Assembly (NCBI GenBank): GCA_030584105.1
Contig: CP129491.1
Span: 1,550,001 to 1,614,000, forward strand
Length of the DNA stretch: 64,000 bases
Reading direction: 5' to 3'
Origin: UTCHB3 sp002050155
Lineage (GTDB): Bacteria > Bacteroidota > Ignavibacteria > Ignavibacteriales > Ignavibacteriaceae
The translations under genes were made by a program, and so were the position numbers. Below, piece after piece: positions 53,633 to 61,504 of this stretch. Within the stretch, counting starts at the first letter, position 1; the number at the start of each line of letters is the position of its first letter. The notes under the pieces were generated by a model, which saw only the letters and a list, made by a program, of their open reading frames with translations, was not told the origin of the DNA and did no database searches.

Positions 53633-55462
53633 ATGGGCCCCAGAAGAAACTTTAAAACCATCCCCGAGCTTTTTCGGATTCTTGTCGATGAATATGGTAA
53701 AAACAACCCAAAACCGATGTTGAGCCATAAAGTTGACAACACTTATGTTAACATTTCTTATCAACAGTTCAAAGAAGATGTTGAGCTTGCGGCTCACGGT
53801 TTATTGTCCTTAGAGATAAAAGAAGGCGATAAAGTGATTCTTATTGCAGAAAACCGCCCCGAGTGGATGATGCTGGATTTTGCAATTCTGGGAATTGGCG
53901 CTATCAATGTGCCGCTTTACACTTCTTTAACTCCTGCGGATATTAAATTTATTGTTAACAACTCCGGCGCAAAGATGGTTATTGTTTCGAATAAAGTCCT
54001 TCTTTCCAAATTCTTGCGCGTCAGAGAAGAATGCCCCGAGGTTGAAAATATTGTTGTGATTAACGATAAAGATTTCGATTCTTCCGTTCCGGAGCTTCAT
54101 TCTCTTACTTCGTTGATGGAGCGCGGCGAAGACCACTACAAGTTCAACCCGGGGTTGTTTACTGAATTGAACGAAAAGGTTAAGCCTTACGATATCTGCA
54201 CGATAATCTACACTTCGGGAACCACCGGCGAGCCAAAGGGTGTGCTCTTAACCCACGAGAACATCGTTTCTAATGTACTTTCATCACTTGAGTGCCTTGA
54301 AGTAACGCACAATGATGTTTTTCTCTCTTTCCTTCCGTTGTGTCACATTTTTGAACGGATGGCAGGCTTCTATCTGGCACTTGCCACCGGAAGCCATGTT
54401 GCCTTTGCTGTCAGTATCGAAACCGTGCCGCAAAATATGGTGGAAGTAAAGCCTACTCTGATGACCGCAGTTCCCCGCTTGTTTGAAAGATTCCACGCTA
54501 AAGTGATTAAAACTGTGGAATCGGGTCCCGAGAAGAAGCAAAAAATCTTCCGTTGGGGCGTGGATATAGGTAAAAAATACGCCGCAGCCAAAAAATCGGG
54601 AAAAGTGCCCATCGGGTTAAAAGCAAAGTTCAAGGTTGCTGATACGCTGGTTTTGAAAAAAATCCGGGAAAGAACCGGCGGGCGCCTGCGCTTTTTCGTT
54701 TCAGGTGGGGCTGCACTTCCCAAACACCTTGGCGAGTTCTTCGAAGCACTCGGCATTTTAATTCTTGAAGGCTATGGGCTTACCGAATCTTCACCCGTAA
54801 TTGCGGTTAACCGACTGGAAGCATATAAATTTGGCTCCGTCGGTAAAATTATTCCCGGCGTTCAGGTCAAAATTGCAAAAGAACACCCGGATGATCAGGA
54901 TGGTGAAATTCTGGCAAAAGGTCCAAACATTATGCAGGGCTACTACAAATTGCCCGAAGAAACAGCTTTAACGGTTAAAGACGGCTGGCTTTACACCGGG
55001 GATATTGGCTTTATTGATTCCGACGGCTTTCTGATGATTACCGACCGGAAAAAGAACCTTTTCAAAACTTCCGGCGGCAAGTATGTGGCGCCTACGCCGA
55101 TTGAAAACTTGTTCCTTATGAATAAATATATCGAACAGTTTGTGCTGATAGGCGATAAGAAAACCTTCCTGAGTGCGCTTATCGTGCCCGACTTTGAAAA
55201 CCTGAAAGAATATGCTCAGGCTGAAAAAGTTGATTTTGTTGACATGGCAGACCTTGTGAAGAAAAAGGAGGTCATCAAACTGTTCGAACAGGAAATTGTT
55301 AAAACTCAGAAAACGCTCGCTAACTACGAAAAAGTGAGAAAATTTGCTTTGATGGAGAAACCCTTCACCATCGAAGACGGCGAAATGACACCTTCACTGA
55401 AAATTAAACGAAAAGTAGTTGAAAAGAAATACGCCGGCGAAATTGAAAGGATGTACGCGTAA
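53633..55462 (+). CDS. Long-chain acyl-CoA synthetase (AMP-forming)
   Basis: It has 609 residues. It activates fatty acids to acyl-CoA via an acyl-adenylate. The ATP/AMP motifs are YTSGTTGEPKGVLLTHEN (P-loop), a middle GYGLTESSPVI motif, and YTGDIGFIDSDGFLMITDRKKNLFKTSGGKYVAP (C-terminal hinge). The length and LCHIFERMAGFYLALATG match FadD15-type long-chain synthetases with a helical insertion (285-340). AAGGA lies upstream of the ATG. It is monocistronic. Confidence 0.94.
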   Translation: MGPRRNFKTIPELFRILVDEYGKNNPKPMLSHKVDNTYVNISYQQFKEDVELAAHGLLSLEIKEGDKVILIAENRPEWMMLDFAILGIGAINVPLYTSLTPADIKFIVNNSGAKMVIVSNKVLLSKFLRVREECPEVENIVVINDKDFDSSVPELHSLTSLMERGEDHYKFNPGLFTELNEKVKPYDICTIIYTSGTTGEPKGVLLTHENIVSNVLSSLECLEVTHNDVFLSFLPLCHIFERMAGFYLALATGSHVAFAVSIETVPQNMVEVKPTLMTAVPRLFERFHAKVIKTVESGPEKKQKIFRWGVDIGKKYAAAKKSGKVPIGLKAKFKVADTLVLKKIRERTGGRLRFFVSGGAALPKHLGEFFEALGILILEGYGLTESSPVIAVNRLEAYKFGSVGKIIPGVQVKIAKEHPDDQDGEILAKGPNIMQGYYKLPEETALTVKDGWLYTGDIGFIDSDGFLMITDRKKNLFKTSGGKYVAPTPIENLFLMNKYIEQFVLIGDKKTFLSALIVPDFENLKEYAQAEKVDFVDMADLVKKKEVIKLFEQEIVKTQKTLANYEKVRKFALMEKPFTIEDGEMTPSLKIKRKVVEKKYAGEIERMYA

Positions 55463-55707
55463 CTCTTTTTTCCGGTTTTTGGTTTTTTGTTTCGGTTTCA
55501 GAGTCCCTTTTTCACCGGACGCGGTTTTATAGCGTGTGGTTAACAATGCGGTTTTATAGGGTAACTCCACAAAACAGCTGAATAAAAGTTTCTTTGATAA
55601 ATTTTAATTTGCTGTGTAACCGCGCGGAACAGGATAACATTCAATAAATAAAACAAAGAATGTAGTCTCGTAAATTGTGCTGATTGTATCGAAAGCGGTT
55701 ATTTTCT

Positions 55708-56199
55708 ATGCTTAAAAAAGAATACTGGATAGAAAAATTAGGACTTCTCCCCCACCCTGAAGGCGGGTTTTTCCGTGAAACTTACCGTGCCGGCGAGCTA
55801 ATCGATAAAAATGCGCTTCCCGAAAGGTTTTCCGGCTCAAGAAACTTTTCAACACAAATTTACTATATGCTGGTGAAAGGCAATTTTTCAGCATTCCACA
55901 GGTTAAAAATGGATGAAGTGTGGCACTTCTACTACGGTGCCGCTGCCGTTTTATACATTTTGGATAAAGCCGCAGGGGTCGGCAAATATTTGCTCGGTAC
56001 CGGTGAAGGCTGCTTGCCGCAAATCGTGGTTCCCGCAGGGAAATGGTTTGCCGCAGAAGTGCTGAATGATGGCGATTATACCTTAGTCGGTTGCACCACA
56101 GCACCCGGTTTCGATTTCGAAGATTTTGAGCTTGGAAAAAGAGATGAGCTATTTAAACAGTTCCCATTCGAAGTGGTTAACCGCCTGAGCAGAGAGTGA
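55708..56199 (+). CDS. DUF985 cupin-fold protein
   Basis: It has 163 residues from ATG 55708 (MLKKEYWIEKLGLLPHPEGGFFRETY); a TTG eight codons earlier is less likely. The start GLLPHPEGGFFRETYR, the metal-site region FHRLKMDEVWHFYYGA, and LVGCTTAPGFDFEDFELG define the cupin_5/DUF985 family; function not established. Its last codons and stop are part of a 59-bp tandem duplication in the following spacer. Confidence 0.88.
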   Translation: MLKKEYWIEKLGLLPHPEGGFFRETYRAGELIDKNALPERFSGSRNFSTQIYYMLVKGNFSAFHRLKMDEVWHFYYGAAAVLYILDKAAGVGKYLLGTGEGCLPQIVVPAGKWFAAEVLNDGDYTLVGCTTAPGFDFEDFELGKRDELFKQFPFEVVNRLSRE

Positions 56200-56286
56200 A
56201 TAGATTCTCCGGTATTTAAAGAGCCTACGAAGTGGTTTACCGCCTAAGCAGAGAGTGAAAAGATTCTTCGGTATTTAGAATAAGGA
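56169..56286. repeat. 59-bp tandem duplication including the gene end
   Basis: CGAAGTGGTT(A/T)ACCGCCT(G/A)AGC starts at 56169 and 56228. The first copy encodes the last residues and stop of the DUF985 gene; the second is non-coding and differs at about ten positions. Confidence 0.9.
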
Positions 56287-56406
56287 ATAAGCCTTAGAAG
56301 CAGTTAACAGCATAAGGCATGTATTATATCCCGCAACTTACCCATTTTTCTAAACAGGTGCAGTAATTATTGATGGGGGTAATCGCTAAAAGATATTTAA
56401 AACCGC

Positions 56407-57150
56407 TTAAGCGAAAGGTGTAGTTTTCGTCCGTGTCCGGATTGCGTGCACAATATCATACTCCACGGCTTCTTCGGTCAGGAACCCTTCGCCGTAGGTC
56501 TTGCCAATTCTGAATCCATATACTCTTGCACGGGCTTCTATAAACTCCATAAAACCTTTCTGGCTGATGAATGTTTCCGGTTCTTTACTTTTAGGATCGT
56601 AAAACTGGCTCGAAAACGCTTTCATTGCTTCCATCTTCTGGGCGAAATAATCGCTGATATCGACAATAAAGGAAGGTTCAAACTCGTAGGTTTGCATGAA
56701 GTAATAAAGCGCCTGCGGGCGGTAGGGAACCTGCGGTTTCTTGTTCTCGTAGGTTATTACTTTCCCGACTCCCGAGAAGAAATAGGCTTTTTTTGCCAGA
56801 TGGCTCGCTTCGATGTGGTCGGGGTGGCGGTCGTTGAAGTATGGCGCAAAAATAACATTAGGACGGTATTTTCTGATGGCATGCACCAACTTCATGTAAT
56901 TTTCGCGGATGGGGGTAACATCCCCGTCGGGAAGGTGGAAATTCTCCCTCGCTGCAATTTTCAGCACGACACTCGCGTTAATAGCTTCATGTTTTCTGAT
57001 TTCGGCAGAACCTCTGGTTCCAAGCTCGCCGGCGGTAAGATCGATTATACCAACTTTCAAACCATTTGCGGTCATTTTGGCTATAGTTCCGCCCATCCCA
57101 AGTTCGGCGTCATCGGGATGTGCGGCAAAAATCAGTGCGTCAACTTTCAT
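56407..57150 (-). CDS. bshB1: Bacillithiol biosynthesis deacetylase BshB1
   Basis: It has 247 residues. It removes the acetyl group from GlcNAc-malate in bacillithiol synthesis. LmbE/PIG-L fold: zinc motif AAHPDDAELGMGG (residues 9-21), DLTAGELGTRG, the late zinc His in DRHPDHIEAS, and the typical C-terminal DIVHAIRTR. Length is normal. It implies that the organism uses bacillithiol, as many Bacteroidota and Chlorobi do. It is 11 bp behind the TPR gene. Confidence 0.95.
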   Translation of the reverse strand: MKVDALIFAAHPDDAELGMGGTIAKMTANGLKVGIIDLTAGELGTRGSAEIRKHEAINASVVLKIAARENFHLPDGDVTPIRENYMKLVHAIRKYRPNVIFAPYFNDRHPDHIEASHLAKKAYFFSGVGKVITYENKKPQVPYRPQALYYFMQTYEFEPSFIVDISDYFAQKMEAMKAFSSQFYDPKSKEPETFISQKGFMEFIEARARVYGFRIGKTYGEGFLTEEAVEYDIVHAIRTRTKTTPFA

Positions 57151-57161
57151 TACGGAATTTC

Positions 57162-57848
57162 TTACTGAACAATTGAAAGGTAGCGGTCAACCTCTGAAAT
57201 CATCGGTGAAGTGGGATAATCAGCTTTCAGAGAAGTAAGAATATCTTTAGCCTTATCTTTTTTATCAATTTCTAAACATGCAATAGCCGCATTCAAAAGA
57301 TAGCGGACATTCATCGGGTTTTCTTTCGAGTAGGAAGCAGCCTTTTCGTAACCATCAATGGCTTTTTCATACTCTTTTTTGTTCTCATAATACCCCGCCT
57401 TGCCAACTTCCGCAGCAGCTTTGAATATCGGGTTACCGCCCGAATAATCATCGTAATACTTAAAAGCATCCTCTAATTTGCCAAGATAGGCGTAAGAATT
57501 GGCAAGGTAAATTTTTGCCGCTTCACCGTTTTCGGTGCCTGAGTATTCTTCAACAATTTTCTTCAACCCCATCAGCTTTTTGGCGGGGTCGCCGTCAATA
57601 GCCTGTTGATAAGCACCCGATTCAAACTGAGTAAGAATAGCCGTTAAAGCAGTTGCGGCTTTCTCATTGTTTTCTTTTTGATTCATATTGTAAAAAAAGA
57701 CAGCAGCAATAATAATCACAAGAGCAGCCGCGCCGCCAAATACAAATTTTTTATTCTCCTGAAACCAGTCCTGCACTTTATAGTACAACTCAATGGATGC
57801 GTCTCTTTTACTTTCTTTAGTTTTGAATTTATGGATGCTTTTAGCCAT
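57162..57848 (-). CDS. TPR-repeat protein with one TM helix (YfgM-like)
   Basis: It has 229 residues. Residues about 38-56 are a TM helix (FVFGGAAALVIIIAAVFFY) after a basic cytoplasmic tip; the remainder is periplasmic with tetratricopeptide repeats (LANSYAYLGKLEDAFKYYDDY, GKAGYYENKKEYEKAIDGYEKA, LLNAAIACLEIDKKDKAKDIL). It resembles YfgM, an ancillary factor of the Sec translocon, but that is inference. It is upstream of bshB1 in the same direction. Confidence 0.85.
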   Translation of the reverse strand: MAKSIHKFKTKESKRDASIELYYKVQDWFQENKKFVFGGAAALVIIIAAVFFYNMNQKENNEKAATALTAILTQFESGAYQQAIDGDPAKKLMGLKKIVEEYSGTENGEAAKIYLANSYAYLGKLEDAFKYYDDYSGGNPIFKAAAEVGKAGYYENKKEYEKAIDGYEKAASYSKENPMNVRYLLNAAIACLEIDKKDKAKDILTSLKADYPTSPMISEVDRYLSIVQ

Positions 57849-57903
57849 CACAAGCCTTTCTAATTTCTAAAAATTCCGAACAACAAAGATAAATGTAATT
57901 TAT

Positions 57904-58956
57904 TTAAATTCCTACACGAATATGATTTGAATATATCCAACCTTTCCCATTAACCATCACTTCCACCCTGTAAACGCCCTTTTCCCCGGTAAAAAAATCT
58001 GCTTCATTTCCGGTTACGGTTCCGGCCACCTCCCCGTTTTTAATCAGCCTAAGTTCTGCGGTGTGATGTGCCGGCACAGAAACTTTAAAATTCACCCCGT
58101 TACATTGGGGAATTGTATCCCCCATGTTATAGGTTATGCCCTCTTGTTCCGCAAAAAATTTGAAACCTTTCGCACTACCGTGATAGTAGTTAGCAACAAA
58201 ACTTCGCCCTTCTTTAAGAGCCTCAAGAATCAATTTTTCAAAATACTTTTGTCTCGTTTTGTCTTCGGTGGGTTCAATTTTTTCGGGAAGTAAAACATAA
58301 GTTCTGATCGAACGGTACAACACTTTATACGGAAACACTTCAACTTCCACAAACCCCAGCAGGTTAACCCGATGAGCGTGTGCATCAATACCGCCAATTC
58401 CGGGCACTTTTCTCGTTTGGTTCAGCTCATCCCACACATCTAAACTTTCCTGCGGCGGCTTTTCAACACTTCTGAGTGGGTGCACAAACGACTGATACTT
58501 GTTCTGCTCGGTCAGGTTTTCCATCCATACAGACATGTGGTTCCAAATCTCAATGCCGGTAAAATCGGTAGTATCCCAATCCGTCCACGGGTAAGGCGGG
58601 TGCTCTTTCATCGAGTTTCTTTTTTCGTGTGGGTGCGCCAGAAAGCCAATGCCGCCGGCTTCTTTCACCTGCTTAACATATTCGGCGGCGGGAAGGCGGG
58701 TGGAAAATGTTTTCTCCGTACCCAGCGCCAAGTAATGGTTTTTGTTCTCTTTATCATTAATTTCACAACCGACAATTAAAAGGGTGTTCCCGTAAAACCC
58801 TTCGTAACCTTCATCCTTTGCACGGAGCGTGTTGTGGTCGGTTAAAATTATAAAATCCAAACCGGCTTCGTTTGCAAGCGCGGCAATATCCTTCACATCC
58901 CCCGAACCATCAGAGAATTTTGAGTGAATGTGTAAAGAGCCAGAGTAAACAAACAA
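57904..58956 (-). CDS. PHP-domain metal-dependent phosphoesterase-like protein
   Basis: It has 350 residues. PHP motifs: HIHSKFSDGSGD (motif 1), ILTDHNTL (motif 2), FLAHPHE (motif 3) and GIDAHAHR (motif 4). The C-terminal third is an Ig-like domain (TAELRLIKNGEVAGTVTG...). The start is TTG at 58956, since no ATG fits near the PHP beginning. Substrate unknown. It sits between the TPR gene and the aldehyde dehydrogenase, same strand, 55-bp gaps. Confidence 0.88.
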   Translation of the reverse strand: MFVYSGSLHIHSKFSDGSGDVKDIAALANEAGLDFIILTDHNTLRAKDEGYEGFYGNTLLIVGCEINDKENKNHYLALGTEKTFSTRLPAAEYVKQVKEAGGIGFLAHPHEKRNSMKEHPPYPWTDWDTTDFTGIEIWNHMSVWMENLTEQNKYQSFVHPLRSVEKPPQESLDVWDELNQTRKVPGIGGIDAHAHRVNLLGFVEVEVFPYKVLYRSIRTYVLLPEKIEPTEDKTRQKYFEKLILEALKEGRSFVANYYHGSAKGFKFFAEQEGITYNMGDTIPQCNGVNFKVSVPAHHTAELRLIKNGEVAGTVTGNEADFFTGEKGVYRVEVMVNGKGWIYSNHIRVGI

Positions 58957-59011
58957 AACAGTATCTTTCCCGGGTCGCTAATTTTCGTCCCGAACGCCTG
59001 AGCAGCCGGGA

Positions 59012-60652
59012 TTAAAACTTAAATTCATCAATAATTTTTTGTATTTCAGCCGAAGAAAGAGTTTTTTGTCCGGGTTCAGTGCCTCCTGCGCTCTCAGATT
59101 TCCCCTTTTTTTCTGCGCTTTTTTGTGCAGCTTTTTCAGTTAAATTACCCGAAAACGGTTCGTTTATCACCGGGTTGCCTGCACGGGCACGCAGCCTTTC
59201 TTCAATCTCGTTGATATAACTTTGCGCTCCGGCTGTTGTTGCGCCAAATCCTCCGGTATTCAATCCGCCTGCATCCAATCCGCCAACTGCACTTCCCGGG
59301 TTAACGGGGTTAGTTTCAAACGCTAAGTATTTAATATTCATCAGGTGTTTTGCGGAAACATTCTCCGATACAATCGAACCACCCCATGTTCCGGGACCCA
59401 AAGTCAGCGAAGGAAGCAGTGCCGTTGTGTAGCCAACCGCCCCAATTGCCGAAACTGTGTTGCAGATTATACGAAATGCCGGTTTTTCCAACGCAAACTT
59501 CATTATAATATCTTTATCGTTCGAATGGATTGCCATCGTATGCCCCACCCCGCCAAACTGCAACAAATCGATGCATTTATGGCAGCCTTCAAGCCAACCG
59601 TCAACCGTGTAGAACGCAACAATTGGTGAAAGTTTTTCGTAAGAAAGGGGCTCACTTCTGCCCACTTCATCACACTCTGCAACCAGAACTTTTGTGGTTT
59701 CAGGAACTGAGAACCCGGCATAAGTTGCTATCCAAACCGCCGGTTGCCCAACGATTTCGGGATTAATCCGCCCTTTGGTGAGAATAGCCGCAGCCAATTT
59801 TTTCTTCTCTTCCGCGTTGACAAAATAGCAACCGGCTGCTTTTGCTTCCTGAATCACTTGGTCTTTAACCGGGCGGTCAACAACCATCGCCTGCTCTGAG
59901 GAGCAAAGGGTTCCGTTATCAAATGTGGTACCGTAAACAATATCCCGCACCGCTTTTTTAACATTTGCAGTGCGCTCGATGAAGGCGGGTACATTGCCCG
60001 AGCCAACCCCATAAGCGGGCTTTCCTGAGCTGTAAGCCGCACGAACCATCGGCGTGCTGCCGGTGGCAAGAATAACACCGATATTTTTATCGTGCATCAG
60101 TGCGTCGGTTCCTTCTATTGTGGGTGCCGTCATGCAGTGTATTAAGCCTTTTGGTGCTCCCGCGCTTTCGGCTGCGTCGCTCAAAACCCGAAGTGCGTCA
60201 ACCGTGCAGTTCACGGTGCGCGGATGTGGAGAAGCAACAATTGCGTTTCGGCACTTCAGTGAGATAATAGCCTTAAACATAGCTGTTGAAGTTGGGTTGG
60301 TTGAAGGCACTAAGGCTGCCACAACCCCCATCGGTTCGGCAATTTTCAACACCTTACCACCGTGAAGGCTCTCGATAACACCGCAAGTTTTCAGGTCTTT
60401 TATCGAGTCCCAAACATTTTTTGTAGCAAACTGATTTTTAATAACCTTATCCTGCCATTTTCCGAAGCCGCTTTCTTCACTTGCCATTTTTGCAAGCCGC
60501 TCAGCCTGAGCAAACCCGGCATCCGCCATAGCTTTCACAATACGGTCAACCTGTTCCTGCGAAAAGTGTTTAAATTCCAGCTGCGCTTCTTTCGCTTTTC
60601 TCGAAAGGTCGCGTGCTTCCTGAATCGACAGAAGGTCTTTATCGATGTTCAT
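59012..60652 (-). CDS. CoA-acylating aldehyde dehydrogenase with encapsulation-peptide-like tail
   Basis: It has 546 residues. It converts an aldehyde plus CoA and NAD+ to acyl-CoA. The catalytic Cys is Cys250 (FDNGTLCSSEQ), with NAD-site VPSTNP and GVGSGNVPAF; it is of the EutE/PduP/AdhE-N type. After the core (ending about 495) comes a Lys/Glu/Gly/Ser-rich linker and a short amphipathic helix SSAEIQKIIDEFKF. This linker-plus-helix layout is typical of C-terminal encapsulation peptides that target enzymes to bacterial microcompartments. No shell genes lie in the window. AAGGAA precedes the ATG. The tail function is inference. Confidence 0.9.
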   Translation of the reverse strand: MNIDKDLLSIQEARDLSRKAKEAQLEFKHFSQEQVDRIVKAMADAGFAQAERLAKMASEESGFGKWQDKVIKNQFATKNVWDSIKDLKTCGVIESLHGGKVLKIAEPMGVVAALVPSTNPTSTAMFKAIISLKCRNAIVASPHPRTVNCTVDALRVLSDAAESAGAPKGLIHCMTAPTIEGTDALMHDKNIGVILATGSTPMVRAAYSSGKPAYGVGSGNVPAFIERTANVKKAVRDIVYGTTFDNGTLCSSEQAMVVDRPVKDQVIQEAKAAGCYFVNAEEKKKLAAAILTKGRINPEIVGQPAVWIATYAGFSVPETTKVLVAECDEVGRSEPLSYEKLSPIVAFYTVDGWLEGCHKCIDLLQFGGVGHTMAIHSNDKDIIMKFALEKPAFRIICNTVSAIGAVGYTTALLPSLTLGPGTWGGSIVSENVSAKHLMNIKYLAFETNPVNPGSAVGGLDAGGLNTGGFGATTAGAQSYINEIEERLRARAGNPVINEPFSGNLTEKAAQKSAEKKGKSESAGGTEPGQKTLSSAEIQKIIDEFKF

Positions 60653-61132
60653 CTGAATTTCCTTAAAAAATCTCGAACCGAAATATATCGATATTCACCA
60701 ATACAGTCAAAGGCATCTCGTTACGCCGTTGATATTTAATTCACTTTTTTCCGCTTTTTGTTGAAGTGCAGCTGTGCAAAATTGCCCTTATCTCCGGTCA
60801 GTCTAAGGGCAGCCGGTGCCATAAATTCACCTTTGTGCTTCTGTTGAAAGATAGTAAATTTGTGGTTACAAATTTTGAAATTTTTGAGCGCTGTTTCTAA
60901 AGGAATACTCGACCTGTAAAATGCAAATTTCAAAATTACTATTAAAGAAAAACAGGTTCCATAAAACGCACAATTCACAATCAGTGATTCTGAGAAAAGT
61001 AATATTAATAAACGCATTAACCATGAAAAGCACTATCCGTGAAAATATTAGAAGCACTATCCGTGAAAAGCATTACCAATAAGATGCGCACGAAATAACG
61101 AACCCGATGTTTTATGCAAAGAAAGGCAACAA
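60653..61132. other. Gene-free spacer between divergent genes
   Basis: 480 bp. Short minus-strand frames (60736-61057) have no recognisable domain and are not supported. It contains a 24-bp direct repeat at its right end and should hold promoters for both the aldehyde dehydrogenase and queF. Confidence 0.5.
61031..61078. repeat. 24-bp direct repeat
   Basis: CACTATCCGTGAAAA begins at 61031 and 61055, 24 bp apart; a worn third part GCATTACC follows. It lies 55 bp upstream of queF. Confidence 0.75.
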
Positions 61133-61498
61133 TTGAACGAAAAAACTGAACTGTTAGAAATTTTTGAAAACAAAAACGCACACAGAGACTACAGAATTAT
61201 ACATACCGCACACGAATTTACCTCAGTTTGCCCAAAAACGGGGCACCCTGATTTCGCCACGATGACTTTTGAATATATTCCCGAAAAATTTTGTGTTGAA
61301 TTAAAATCACTGAAACTTTACCTCCAGTCGTTCCGAAACGACGGTATTTTCTACGAAAATGTTACAAACAGAATCGCCGACGATCTTATCGGAATGCTTC
61401 AGCCGCGATATTTTAAACTTACTGCTAATTTCACGGTGCGGGGTGGCATCTCTTCAGTGATAATTGTTGAACACAGGGCTGAGGGTTTCAAAGGGTAA
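61133..61498 (+). CDS. queF: NADPH-dependent preQ0 reductase QueF
   Basis: It has 121 residues. It reduces 7-cyano-7-deazaguanine to preQ1 in queuosine biosynthesis. The catalytic Cys33 is in FTSVCPKTGHPDF, with Asp40; the QueF motif ELKSLKLYLQSFRN and a C-terminal VRGGISSVI complete the T-fold. It is the short single-domain type. The start is TTG at 61133 with AAAGG eight bases upstream. It is followed after 6 bp by glnD. Confidence 0.95.
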   Translation: MNEKTELLEIFENKNAHRDYRIIHTAHEFTSVCPKTGHPDFATMTFEYIPEKFCVELKSLKLYLQSFRNDGIFYENVTNRIADDLIGMLQPRYFKLTANFTVRGGISSVIIVEHRAEGFKG

Positions 61499-61504
61499 AC
61501 TTAA

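Noticed and set aside
56446..57168. 240-codon plus-strand frame opposite bshB1
   Set aside because: It is the antisense shadow of a clear PIG-L/LmbE gene and has no domain features.
60736..61057. Short minus-strand frames in the spacer before queF
   Set aside because: Hydrophobic low-complexity start, no ribosome site and no family signature; regarded as chance.
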